Origin: Symbiodinium natans
Lineage: Eukaryota; Sar; Dinophyceae; Suessiales; Symbiodiniaceae
Reading direction: 5' to 3'
Assembly (NCBI GenBank): GCA_905221605.1
Contig: CAJNDS010001447.1
Coordinates: forward strand, 339,001-403,000
DNA: 64,000 nt
The first letter of the stretch is position 1. Each line of letters starts with the position of its first letter. Under the pieces are notes generated by a model. The model was given only the letters and a program-made list of their open reading frames with translations, had not been told where the DNA came from and ran no database searches. This document shows, piece by piece, positions 40,929 to 49,900 of the stretch. A program made the position numbers and the translations under genes.

Positions 40929-41014
40929 GTTGGTCAGCAGGGAATGTGGGAATGAGGTACCCTACATAATCCCTTAAGTATAATGCCCTGATTCCCTCAT
41001 TCCCTGCTAACAGT
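40929..41014. mobile_element. GGGAATGAGG-family palindromic element
   Basis: GTTGGTCAGCAGGGAATGTG and inverted CTGTTAGCAGGGAATGAGGG are the ends. GAGGTACCCTACATAATC lies next to the left arm, as in the half copy at 8865. Confidence 0.8.
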
Positions 41015-41019
41015 AAGTA

Positions 41020-41525
41020 TCCAGCGCTGGCTAAGTCGTTTTCTGATTGTGGCCTTCGGTTTTTTGCCGAATATGGTTTTTTCTAGCTATTCACTTCATC
41101 TGCACGGCAACTTCTCATTTGCTATTTAACCGCACTCTCATGAAGAAATGAATCGTGGGGGGGAGGGGGAATTTGCTGCGTTCATTGCACTCACTTGCTT
41201 TAGATTTTGATTGGCGTTTAGCTTCGCGTGTTCCCAGCCTATGAATAATTCTCTTGAAAATTACTTGCTGCGTCGGACTGGGTTCGGGCGGTTCGTGTTT
41301 TCTAGCTTCCTCATTTAATAAAGGTTTGCTGAACGTGGTTTTCGAGTTTGTTGTATGTACCTGCTTGTACTATTGAAAGTACTAACTGTCTTTGGCTGCG
41401 ACATTCCAGTCATGCCGCTGATAATTGCTGGCTTAGTGGTTGAGATGGGTTTGAAACCATGCTTGTTGAATGTGTCTTCGCTGTTGGGGAAAGTGTCTTC
41501 CCTGTTTGCTGGATGTAGCTGTGAG
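41020..41525. other. Array-free AT-richer stretch
   Basis: About 500 bp without telomere units or long frames, similar in composition to 23.95-24.4 kb. Nothing recognised. Confidence 0.5.
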
Positions 41526-42530
41526 AGGGTTTAGGGTTTAGGGTCTAGGGTTTAGGGAGTTTAGGGTTTAGGGGTTTAGGGACTGAACCTTGCCTCCATG
41601 TGGTGTTGAATGTCGCAGTCGTGTTTTGTGGTGCTGTCCCCAGGTACACACTTCTACCAAACCCCATCGACCACGGGCTCTGTGCATTCTTGCCAAAGTC
41701 GGTTCAAGATTTGTAGTTTGGGTTTCGGGTGTAGGTTTAAGCCCTAAACCCTAAACCCTGGTTTACGGGTTCGGGTTGGGGAACTGCCCCAGTGCAGGCA
41801 CCTGCTTCGTGGATTACATGCCGCCAGCGGACCAAGATCGTCGCCCGGCTCGGGCACGCATGTTCCTTTCTTTGTCATACGTGGCCATTTAAACCCTAAC
41901 CTCCAAAGACCCAAGCACCAAGCCCCGCCCTGTGTGCTTTGCAAGGTGTTGATGAGATCGGTGCGTTGGAAGCCCCCAAACAAATCCCCACAATACCCTA
42001 CAATACTACCTCTGTATACTTCCCTCCCTTCCCTCTTGAGCGCCGGTTTCCAAACCCTAAACCCCACACAAAGCCGATAGTTCAGGGCAAAGGCTCGGCC
42101 CTGACAGCCTCAGCGTTTCGGGTTTTGTGCCCAAACCTCCACCCCTTCCTGCCCCCCCCCCCCCCCCCCCTCAACAAAAACGAAATGGGTACCCCCAAGC
42201 ATATTATGCCTCAAGCCCCAAACCCTAGACCCGACAGGGTTCAGCATCGCCCAACATCCTAGGGTTTCTGCCAGGAGCACTCACCCGAAACCCTAAACCC
42301 TAAACCTTAAACCTCTTCTCAGGTTTTGCTCATTTCAGCTCGGGCTTTTAGGGTTTCTGGTATTAGAGGTTTGGCTCTCAGGCCAGGATGTTTTTTTGTT
42401 CGTTTTAGGTTTAGGGTTTAGGGCTTACAGTAGGGTTTAGGGATTAGGGCTTAGGGCTGTTTCTGGGTTCCTGACTCATCTTGACGGTGGGATTGAGGCT
42501 TTTTGGGGTGCAGTTTAGTAGCCAAGCAGA
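41526..42530. repeat. Short arrays, poly-C tract and spacers
   Basis: TTTAGGG at 41527-41580 and poly-C at about 42153-42170. An AGGTTTAAGCCCTAAACCC junction lies at about 41735, and CCCTAAA at 42290-42315. Open frames of about 107 codons on both strands at 41.74-42.26 kb show no family. Confidence 0.45.
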
Positions 42531-42539
42531 CAACCTTTT

Positions 42540-42650
42540 TACCTTCTTTAGGGGTATATACATACCATAGTTGACAGGTTAACCCTTTATTGGGCCAAGG
42601 TATATACATACCATAATTGAAAGGTTAACTCTGCTTTTTTGGGCCAGGGT
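42540..42650 (+). repeat. Direct repeat TATATACATACCATAGTTGA (two copies)
   Basis: GGTATATACATACCATAGTT then GACAGGTTAACCC recurs 50 bp downstream as CATACCATAATTGAAAGGTT. The AAGGTTAACC string is shared with the RCC1-like intron at 5042 and with 47.0 kb. Confidence 0.7.
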
Positions 42651-42781
42651 TTGCTCAGCATCTAGGGCAGGGCCTAAACCCTAAACCCTAAACCCTAAAC
42701 CCTAAAGGTTCAAACTCAACCTCCACTTTTTCGGGCCCTGGGTTCGTAGGGGTTTAGGCACCTCACCATTGACAGGGATGA

Positions 42782-43035
42782 AGACTCGTACCCCTAAGGT
42801 TGTACCCCTAAGGTCCCCCTTAATATACTCCAGATATGGCCCTGATACTACCTGAAGGATCTTGAAAAAGGGTTTAGGGTTTAGGGTTTAGGGTTTAGGG
42901 GTGCCTAAGGTTCCCCTTAATGTACTTTAGATATGGCCCTGATACTACCTTAACGATCTTTAGAAAGGGTCTCCAGAACCCAAAGGTGCAACCTTAAGGG
43001 TCCAATGTACAACCTCGAACCTTTAGGGGTTGCGG
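42782..43035. mobile_element. TACCCCTAAAG-family element, 1.5 copies with TTTAGGG array inside
   Basis: The left part (42788-42868) ends at AAAAAGGG, where about five TTTAGGG units follow. The family sequence then restarts at CTAAGGTTCCCCTTAATGTA and runs to the right arm CAACCTTAAGGGTCCAAT. This is either an array insertion with duplication or two adjacent copies. Confidence 0.75.
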
Positions 43036-43257
43036 CTTCTTAGTCCCTGTTAGGGAAGAGAGATTGCGGGCGGTAGCGCTGCAGGGCTGTAAGCCCAAAC
43101 TCCCCTTTTAGGGATTCATGATTAGGGTGTAGGGTTTAGGGTTTAGGGTTTAGGGTTGAGGAAGGCGTTTAGGGGTGGGTTTCAACCCCCACGTCTTTTC
43201 GGGCACTTAGGGCGTGTTTAGTTCATGTGCGAGGCTCCTAGCGGGGCTGGGATGACA

Positions 43258-43315
43258 TCCCCCCCCCCCCCCCCCCCCCCCCCCTGGTTTAGGGTTTAGG
43301 GTTTAGGGTTAGTGT
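43258..43315. repeat. Poly-C tract and TTTAGGG units
   Basis: A C run of about 26 (43258-43284) is directly followed by TTTAGGG units. Confidence 0.88.
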
Positions 43316-43532
43316 TTAGGGGTCGTACTGCATGCTTCGTCAATGAGCACATTGTCCGGCAGAACCCAGGGCTTCGCCCGTTTAGGATTCACTGTCTGCA
43401 TGTCATCTAGCTTACGCACACCCTGCCGGCACTAGGCTGTGGAGGCACGAAGTCATGTTGCTGCTGGAAGCTTGACTACGGAAAAAGGACCCAGGCACAT
43501 CATTGCGACAGGCAGAGGTCTTGCTGAAGCAT

Positions 43533-43575
43533 CGTGCAGCAGCAGATGTGCATTGTGGACTTTGACCAAACTGCT
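43533..43575 (+). CDS. Exon-like block left of palindromic element
   Basis: VQQQMCIVDFDQTA is open up to the element border, with a stop shortly upstream in this frame and an AG (CTGAAG) between. Possible exon of the gene represented at 43725-43819. Confidence 0.25.
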
Positions 43576-43712
43576 CGGGGTTCAGGGTACTTACTAACCC
43601 AATAGTAAGGGTACTTATAACCCAATTATAACCATATTAGGGCCCTTAAGGGGCTTCTATGTGGGGTATAAGTACAGCTAGAATTGGTTAATAAGTACCA
43701 TGAACCTCCAAG
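43576..43712. mobile_element. TTGGAGGTTCA-family element between two exon-like blocks
   Basis: GGGGTTCAGGGTACTTACTA and inverted CTTGGAGGTTCATGGTACTT ends. ACTTATAACCCAATTATAAC and AGAATTGGTTAATAAGT lie inside. The right end CCAAGTAAG could serve as a 3' splice end. Confidence 0.8.
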
Positions 43713-43724
43713 TAAGGCTTTCGC

Positions 43725-43819
43725 GACTTCATCAACACAGCGACCAAGATGATGGAGGCAACTGGAGACTGGCAAGGCGGCGCCGTTTTGTGGTCTGAAT
43801 TCGCTGGCTGCACCTCGGT
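43725..43819 (+). CDS. Exon-like block, possible glycosyltransferase-20-like fragment
   Basis: DFINTATKMMEATGDWQGGA then VLWSEFAGCTS, ending at G|GTTTAGGG so that a telomere array supplies the GT. The VLxSEFAGC string recalls the conserved SEF(A/S)G segment of trehalose-phosphate synthases. The rest is too short to confirm, so the family is a guess. Confidence 0.3.
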
Positions 43820-44149
43820 TTAGGGTTTAGGGTTTAGGGTTTAGGGTTTAGACCTGGTTAGGGTCGTTTGTAGGGTGTATCTTGCTAGTCGAACCCTAAG
43901 CACTCAACCCTCGGTGTAGGCAAGGTTGGGCAGAGGCTCGTGATACCCGCGCTATCCAGAAACAGGTGCCTGAGGAGCACAATACTATTCAATGAGGCCT
44001 AAGGCCTACCTTAAGAACTTCTGTTGGGTTTAAGGGTGGAAGGGAGTCTAAATTCGACCTTGAGATAAAGCCGAAAGACCTAAACCCTAATTAAACTCTA
44101 AACCCTGAACCCTGAACCCCAAACGCTTGCGTGTGTTTTGGCAACTCCC

Positions 44150-44340
44150 TGGGGTGCAGGGGTTGCCTATGGGGAAGCATCTAGAGCACATGGGCCTCTT
44201 TTTGAGGGTTGCCCTGGATAGAGGGCGCCAGAGTGTACTACGCTTGATACTATCCATCCTGCATGACCCTACTATGCTAAACTACCATAACTCCGAGGGT
44301 TGAGGGTACTCAGGTCATGCAGGAGTTACCCTACACCCTA
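44150..44340. other. Spacer with local hairpins
   Basis: CCTGCATGACCCTAC at 44259 and GTACTCAGGTCATGCAGG ending near 44326 form a palindrome of about 68 bp around CTACCATAACTCC. No other copy was noticed. Confidence 0.5.
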
Positions 44341-44699
44341 AACCCTTTCAAGTATCAACAGTAGGATCACTCCAATTTTGGGAACCCTGACTTCGAGACA
44401 ATTCCTATGTTAGGTGGGGGTTTAGACAGCTGTCATATCAATGGGTGTATATAAGGTTGCCTTTTAACACAAAATAAGGTTGCCGTTTAAAACAAAGGGA
44501 AATATTGCGGAGTGTAGATACTGGGCTGCCCTTCGTACTCAAAAGCCTTAAACCCTAAACCCAAAACCGCGCTAAAACCCTGAAGCTGCAAATAGACACT
44601 TCGTGGCTTGAAAGGGAGGGATCGCCCCAAGGAGAAGGTGCCCCCTGGGCCCCTGAACCCAAGCCCTAGAACCCTCAACATCCGTGCTTTCTGATGGAG

Positions 44700-44805
44700 A
44701 GGGGTTTAGGGTTTAGGGTTTAGGGTTTAGGGTTTAGGTTTTAGGGTTTAGGGTTTAGGGTTTAGGGTTTAGGGTGTCGGGTTTCGGGTTTCGGGTTTAG
44801 GGGGC
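44700..44805 (+). repeat. TTTAGGG array with TTTCGGG variants
   Basis: About fourteen units directly left of the copia-like fragment. Confidence 0.9.
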
Positions 44806-44985
44806 GTATTTTGTCATGCTGAGCTTGAGCTTTTGATGGCGATCTATGTGGATGACTTCAAGTTGAAGGCCCCACAAGGAACATCCAAAAGGGTTGGGAT
44901 ACCATTTCGAGCGTCATTGAGATGGACCCAACTCGCCTGGTCGCTACCCCGGATGCGTGCATGTTCAGGCGCAGAATCAGATTCT
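44806..44985 (+). mobile_element. Ty1/copia reverse-transcriptase fragment (fossil)
   Basis: About 180 bp carry the catalytic-loop region of a copia-type reverse transcriptase (LLMAIYVDDFKL with the YVDD box) and the segment that normally follows it. It is an old, broken, LTR-less fragment with telomere-type arrays close on both sides. It is clearly different from the young element at 48-59 kb, whose box is HVDD. Confidence 0.68.
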
Positions 44986-44999
44986 CCCTAAACTCTACC

Positions 45000-45420
45000 T
45001 AAATCCTAAACCCTAAACCCTAAACCCTAAAACCCAAACCCCAAACCCTTTCCATTACGTCTTCGCATCGAGCTCCCCTAAAAGCCCTCGACCACGGTTT
45101 AGTTCCCCGAGTCCCCTTTGGCCCTAAACCCCTGAACCCCCCAACCCCCCAACCCCCAAAACCCCTGAACCCCTAAACCCTAAACCCTAAACCCTAAACC
45201 CCTGAATCCCTGAACACCGACAAGCCCCGAAAATCCCTTAAGCCCCTGAACCCGCAGCACCCTAAATCCATAAACCCCTAGCCCCCTGAACACCCGAAAT
45301 CCTAAAATCCCTTAAGCCACTAGCCCTAAACCCTCAACCCTCAACACATAAAATCCCTAAATTCCTGAAAACCTAAACACCTAAAATCCCTAGAAGCCCC
45401 TGAACCCCTAAACCCCTAAA
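45000..45420 (-). repeat. Decayed CCCTGAACCC/CCCTAAATCC units
   Basis: About 400 bp of CCCCTGAA, CCCTAAATC and CCCCCAA units with no consistent register. It reads like a decayed array leading into the clean one. Confidence 0.75.
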
Positions 45421-45668
45421 CCCTAAACCCCTACTCTTAAACCCTAACCCTAAGCCCTAAGCCCTAAGCCCTAAACCCTAAACCCTAAACCCTAAACCCT
45501 AAACCCTAAACCCTAAACCCTAAACCCTAAACCCTAAACCCTAAACCCTAAACCCTAAACCCTAAACCTAACCCTAAACCCTAAACCCTAAACCCTAAAC
45601 CCTAAACCCTAAACCCTAAACCCTAAACCCTAAACCCTAAACCCCAACCCTAAACCCTAAACCCTAAA
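45421..45668 (-). repeat. Very long CCCTAAA array
   Basis: About thirty-five units with only three slips, the longest clean array in the window apart from those around the copia element. Confidence 0.95.
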
Positions 45669-45675
45669 CTCACAG

Positions 45676-45742
45676 GCGCCAGCAAGATGGCGCAGCTCTT
45701 CCAGAAAAAGTCGGGAACTCCCGCTTCGCCACGTGGCTCCAG
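45676..45742 (+). CDS. Exon-like island with CACAG|G and CCAG|GT borders
   Basis: ASKMAQLFQKKSGTPASPRG then S lies between a CCCTAAA array ending ACTCACAG and a GTATAGGGTTTAGGG start. The borders match dinoflagellate-style AG|G and a GT donor. It is the cleanest case of an exon bracketed by telomere-array introns. The family is unknown. Confidence 0.4.
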
Positions 45743-45904
45743 GTATAGGGTTTAGGGTTTAGGGTTTAATGTCTTAGGGCTTGGGGCTTAGGGCAAGAAG
45801 GCTTCCGAAGAGGGTGTACTAGTTGAGGGTTTTGGGCTTTGGGGTATGGGGTTTAGGGTTGAGGGTTTAGGGCTAGGGTTTAGGGCTTTGGGGTTTAGGG
45901 GTGT

Positions 45905-46080
45905 AGGGCTATCTCTCTCTCTGTCTCTATCTCTCTCTCTCTCTCTCCCTCTCTCTCTCTCTCTCTCGCTCGCTCGCTCGCTCGCTCGCTCGCTCTCTCT
46001 CTCTGCATGGTGAGTTCTCTAATAACTCTAATATAAGGTCCCAGGTCCCTTTTTGGCTACCCTAAATAAGGGGGGCCGCC

Positions 46081-46120
<40 letters not shown>
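45905..46120. repeat. (CT)n, (CGCT)n and (AT)n microsatellites with AGTTCTCTAA arm between
   Basis: CT-rich run at 45909-46004 with CGCT units at about 45964-45992. GTGAGTTCTCTAATAACT at 46012 is the left arm of the AGTTCTCTAA family, and its element is interrupted by AT units at 46083-46119. Confidence 0.85.
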
Positions 46121-46295
46121 TTCTATTCATTTAGTTGTTCACGCGCTCGACAAGTAAGGGCTTCGCTTTGTCAATGGTTTTCTACGAGATTCTGGGGATT
46201 TTTTTTTGGGGGGGGTAAAACCTAAACCCTAAACCCTAAACATGTGGTTCCCGAAAAAATGAAGCGTAAACTGGCTTCAGCTCGCACCCTAAATC

Positions 46296-46399
46296 TTGGG
46301 ATGCTCCCCCTTGTCTACCAGTCCTTACTGGAGATTCTAATCCGGGGGGGTACTATAGTCTCAATTAAGGACTGTCAGCATAAGGGGAGAACATCCCAA
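46296..46399. mobile_element. TTGGGATGTTCCCC palindromic element
   Basis: TTGGGATGCTCCCCCTTGTC and inverted TTGGGATGTTCTCCCCTTAT ends with AGTCCTTACTGGAGATTCTA inside. Same family as 29909-30012. Confidence 0.82.
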
Positions 46400-46460
46400 C
46401 CTAAACACCGAAAAAACCCTAAAGTTCAGGGCTTCGGGCTTCAAAAACCCGGAGAACTAG

Positions 46461-46675
46461 TCACAACCCTAAACCCTAAACCCTAAACCCTAAACCCTAA
46501 ACCCCAAACCCCAAACCCCCTAAACCCTAACCCCCTAAACCCTAAACCCCCTAAACCCTAAGCCCTAAACCCTAAACCCTAAACCCCCCTAAACCCTAAC
46601 CCCCTAAACCCTCACCCCCTAAACCCTAAACCCTTAACCCCTAAACCCTAAACCCTAAACCCTAAACCCTAGCGA
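46461..46675 (-). repeat. CCCTAAA array with CCCCCTAAA variants
   Basis: About 215 bp of CCCTAAA mixed with C-extended units. Confidence 0.92.
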
Positions 46676-46917
46676 CCCAGGCTGCCCGTCACAATTTGTG
46701 ACTCTGCTGGCCTTACTGTGCCCGGTATCTCAGTGATACGGTCTGGGCTCTTGTTGAACACAAGGATGGGCTATTGGGCCCTGTAATCCCCCCTAACCCT
46801 AAACCCGAAACCCGAAACCCGAAACCCTAAACCCTAAACCCTAAACCCTAAACCCATACTTCACCCCATAAAGGGCCTTTTTTCAGGGGTTGTCGGGGAT
46901 AATCGCCCACGCTGGCT

Positions 46918-47035
46918 CTTGTTGACTCAGTAGCTGAGTAGGTGACCTTCAACTTTTTTGGTTACAGGGTTTAGGGTTTAGGGTTTAGGGAAAAAATTCT
47001 ACCATACATAAAAGGTTAACCTCTTTTGGGCTAGG
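46918..47035. mobile_element. GAGTAGGTGACCTTCAAC element with TTTAGGG array inside
   Basis: ACTCAGTAGCTGAGTAGGTG then ACCTTCAACTTTTTTGG, three TTTAGGG units, and ACATAAAAGGTTAACCTC. It mirrors the RCC1-like intron at 5042-5148. Confidence 0.6.
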
Positions 47036-47526
47036 GTAGAACTTAGGGTTTAAGTTTGCAGGGTGTAGAGGTTAGGGTTTCGGGTTTAAACTTACAGGAT
47101 TTGGAGGTTAGAGTGTCGGACTTATTACAGGCAGGATTCTGCATTACACTTTCATAACTTGTTCTGGGGACTGCAAAAGGGTCCCCGTTGCAATAGGTTC
47201 CACACAACTTGTTTTGACCATATCCATCCTCAACCCTAACTTACTCTCGTGGCTCTGGGCACCAACCATGTGGTACCAACCGTAATGCCCAATTCGGTTT
47301 AGGGTTTAGGGTTTAGGGTTTAGGGTTTAGGGTCAGTTCTGAGGTCAGGTCAACTTGGGTGGTACCACCATTTGGTACAACCAAATTCGGTACCAGGTCA
47401 ATTTCCGATTCGGCAGAAGGCAAGCAATTCTGACTACCAACCCTAATACCCCCGAAGAGCCTGAGCATAAGGTAAGAGGAAAGCCGGCTAGAGGAACAAT
47501 TGTGCAAACTTAAGTATCTCTACATC

Positions 47527-47591
47527 TTTACCTACAGTTTTGTGGGTTATACCTACAAAATAAGGGTAGGTACTACTAAACTGGAGGTAAG
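47527..47591. mobile_element. TACCTACAGTTTTGTGGGTT palindromic element
   Basis: Pairs with inverted TTACCTCCAGTTTAGTAG. Short relative of 17406-17499. Confidence 0.65.
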
Positions 47592-47674
47592 CAGAGTCCC
47601 AGGTATATGTTGTGGAGTATCAACGGGCGGGTGGGTAGGATTGCTTCGCTCGACAAGTTGCGACAGGTTGTTTG

Positions 47675-47840
47675 ACTAGCTTAGTAGCTGATTGAGTACA
47701 CTTTACACATTTTGGGATATGATGACCCCCTATAGAACTGAAAGTGTACCCTGAACCCTAAACCCCAAACCCCGAATCCCAAACCCCAAACTCTACTTTG
47801 CAATTTTTTGGAGCTTATGAACTCAGCAACTAAGCTAGTG
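47675..47840. mobile_element. CTAGCTTAGTAGCTGA palindrome with CCCCAAA units inside
   Basis: ACTAGCTTAGTAGCTGATTG and inverted CACTAGCTTAGTTGCTGAGT ends bound 166 bp. The right half of the core holds CCCTAAA/CCCCAAA units. Confidence 0.72.
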
Positions 47841-47910
47841 AGGGCTTCGAGTTGTGATGCTGAACCCCAGCCCAGAACACCTAAACCCTGAGCCATGAAC
47901 GCTATGTTCT

Positions 47911-47992
47911 GTTTAGGGTTTAGGGTTTAGGGTTTAGGGTTTTAGGGTTTAGGGTTTAGGGTTTAGGGTTTAGGGTTTAGGGTTTAGGGTTT
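47911..47992 (+). repeat. TTTAGGG array, left flank of the copia element
   Basis: About eleven units run straight into the LTR. Confidence 0.95.
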
Positions 47993-48151
47993 AGTCTCAA
48001 TCTCACCTATGTATAGCCTGGACATGAATGAGAGTGTATTGATGGCATAGATGTTGACTGTATTTTATCCGCTACATTTGGCTTACAGAGCGCTCTTGAG
48101 CATACCTGTCTATGCAGTGAGAAAAGGTGAAAGCCGCCAGCTTTTCCCAAA
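47993..48151 (+). repeat. 5' LTR (159 bp)
   Basis: Begins AGTCTCAATCTCACCTATGT and ends GCCGCCAGCTTTTCCCAAA. Termini are certain to within about two bases because the telomere-type flank shares letters with the ends. It is very short for an LTR. No TATA box is evident, as is usual for dinoflagellates. Confidence 0.93.
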
Positions 48152-48152
48152 C

Positions 48153-48170
48153 TGGTAGCGGAGCGGGTAG
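48153..48170 (+). promoter_or_regulatory. Primer-binding site, initiator tRNA-Met type
   Basis: TGGTAGCGGAGCGGGT directly follows the LTR. Its start matches the complement of a tRNA 3' end (CUACCA), and it resembles the initiator-Met primer site typical of copia elements (TGGTA...GAGC). Confidence 0.75.
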
Positions 48171-48450
48171 GCATAGCCACCTGCGACGCGTGGCTTTAGC
48201 CTGTGTTGGTCCGGGCCTGGGCGAGCCCGCAAGTTCGACCCTCTTGCTTTGCACTCCCTTTCTTTCTCTCAAACACTCCTCTGTTTGACCTTGGCCCTGT
48301 GCCTTTCCCTCTGTGGCACCCCTTTGGTTGCCGGCCTTCCTTGGCCGTGCTTTCGTCCCATCGGAGCCGCCACTGCTCCCCTGAGCTTTTTCCTCCGGCA
48401 TGTCCGTTGCAGGTCTCCGCTATGTTAGGGGCAGCGCAAGCTCGAGCCAT

Positions 48451-49900
48451 ATGGCCGAGACGAAGTCCGGGTCCTACATCTACAATGGGGATCCCTCGAC
48501 GTTCTACGACTGGAAGTTCAGGACGGAACTGCGCCTGAAACTCTACGAAGACGCTATTCGGTCGAAAGCGTCCCAAGCCAGGAGTACCCGAGGAGACTCC
48601 GAAGCAGGTCTGGAGGGAGAAGTTGACCCAGACCACAACGTCCGAGAGCCAGAGGCCGCGGACACAGCCGATGAGGAGCATGAAGGCCCTCAAGAAGAAG
48701 GAGGTCTGCATCCAGGCGGAGCAGACGAGTACTTCGACAAGCTTTCCCAGCTCAGCGCGGGAAGTCGGAGGTCGAAGAAGTCGGGCAAATCCGCGAAGCC
48801 CATTTCGTTCGAGTACCTTGAAGGACTCCCCTCGAGCACGAAGGCAAGAACAGAAATGGTACACCGTGTTCTCGAAGGCCTCAGAGACGAAGCCTTCGAA
48901 CTCGCGAGGGACATCGGTGTAGATGCCCTAACTGCTCCAGGGGGACTTCGAAGCTTCATCGAACGAATGCGGGAGGTAGTGTTCCCCCGCGCGGCAGAGG
49001 AAGCCCGAGAGTTGTTCCGGGCGGGACAGAGGCCAGGGACCCTGTCCAGGCAGGCAGGGGAAAGCATGCTGAGTTACATCTCCCGTAGACGGAGGTGGTG
49101 GAATCTCCTGAAAACCCTGGATGCCAGCATCGAGCTCTCTGAGCCGATGCGCGTAGAGCTACTATTAGAGCTCTCTGGGCTATCTAGACAAGAAGCCCTG
49201 GTCGTCAAGGCTTGCACAGCCGACCCGAAGAAGTTCGAGCAGATAGCAAACACCTTGGTGCAGCACTACACAGGTGTTCATCTGCGCGAAGGCCGCGCGC
49301 TGGGAGGCAGCAACCCCCAGCCTTACCGTAACACTGGCAAGGGTTATGGTCCTAGATCTTACGGATCTAATAGGTCTAAGGGTAAAGGTTTTACCCGCAA
49401 GGCCTTCCCTGCGATCGACGAAGACGCAGGCGAGTTAGAGCAGGAAGAGGAGTACCCAGAAGAGGACTCTTACTTTGCCCAAGAAGCCTTTGTTGCTGAG
49501 GAGAGCTGGGAGGAAGAACCCCCTGCCGAGGAAGAAGAGTTCGAGGAATATGAGCTGGATGAGGACGAGGCCATCGCCCTCAACGCCATGGAGCAGTTCC
49601 TCGAGGATTCTCCCGAGGTAGGACACGCCATCCAGTTGTCCTTGGCAGCCAACGCAGCCTTCGGCAAGGCCAAGGGCAAGGGCAAGAACAGATCCAAGGG
49701 CAAAGGCAAGGGCAAGGGTAAGGTGGTCCGAAGTCACCTTACGTTGGAGCAAAGAAGGGACAAACTCAAAGCCCTTAAGGCAAAGTCGCGATGCATGAGA
49801 TGTGGTGGTATCGGCCATTGGGCTGGTGACCCTGAGTGCAAGTTCCCTGCAGGCAAGGCCGCAGGCAAGGCAGCACACGTCGCCGTAACGGTCCTATCCA
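48451..49900 (+). mobile_element. gag region of the copia element, with zinc knuckle
   Basis: The N-terminal part (SGSYIYNGDPSTFYDWKFRT onward) matches the opening of dinoflagellate copia capsid proteins. It is followed by a capsid-like helical region, an acidic stretch, GKGKGKNRSKGKGKGKGK and a zinc knuckle CMRCGGIGHWAGDPEC (49792-49839; spacing C-x2-C-x4-H-x6-C, wider than the common x4). Confidence 0.85.

Noticed and set aside
41744-42262. Two opposite 107-codon genes
   Set aside because: Mutually overlapping on opposite strands, both containing CCCTAAA-derived residues, no known motif.
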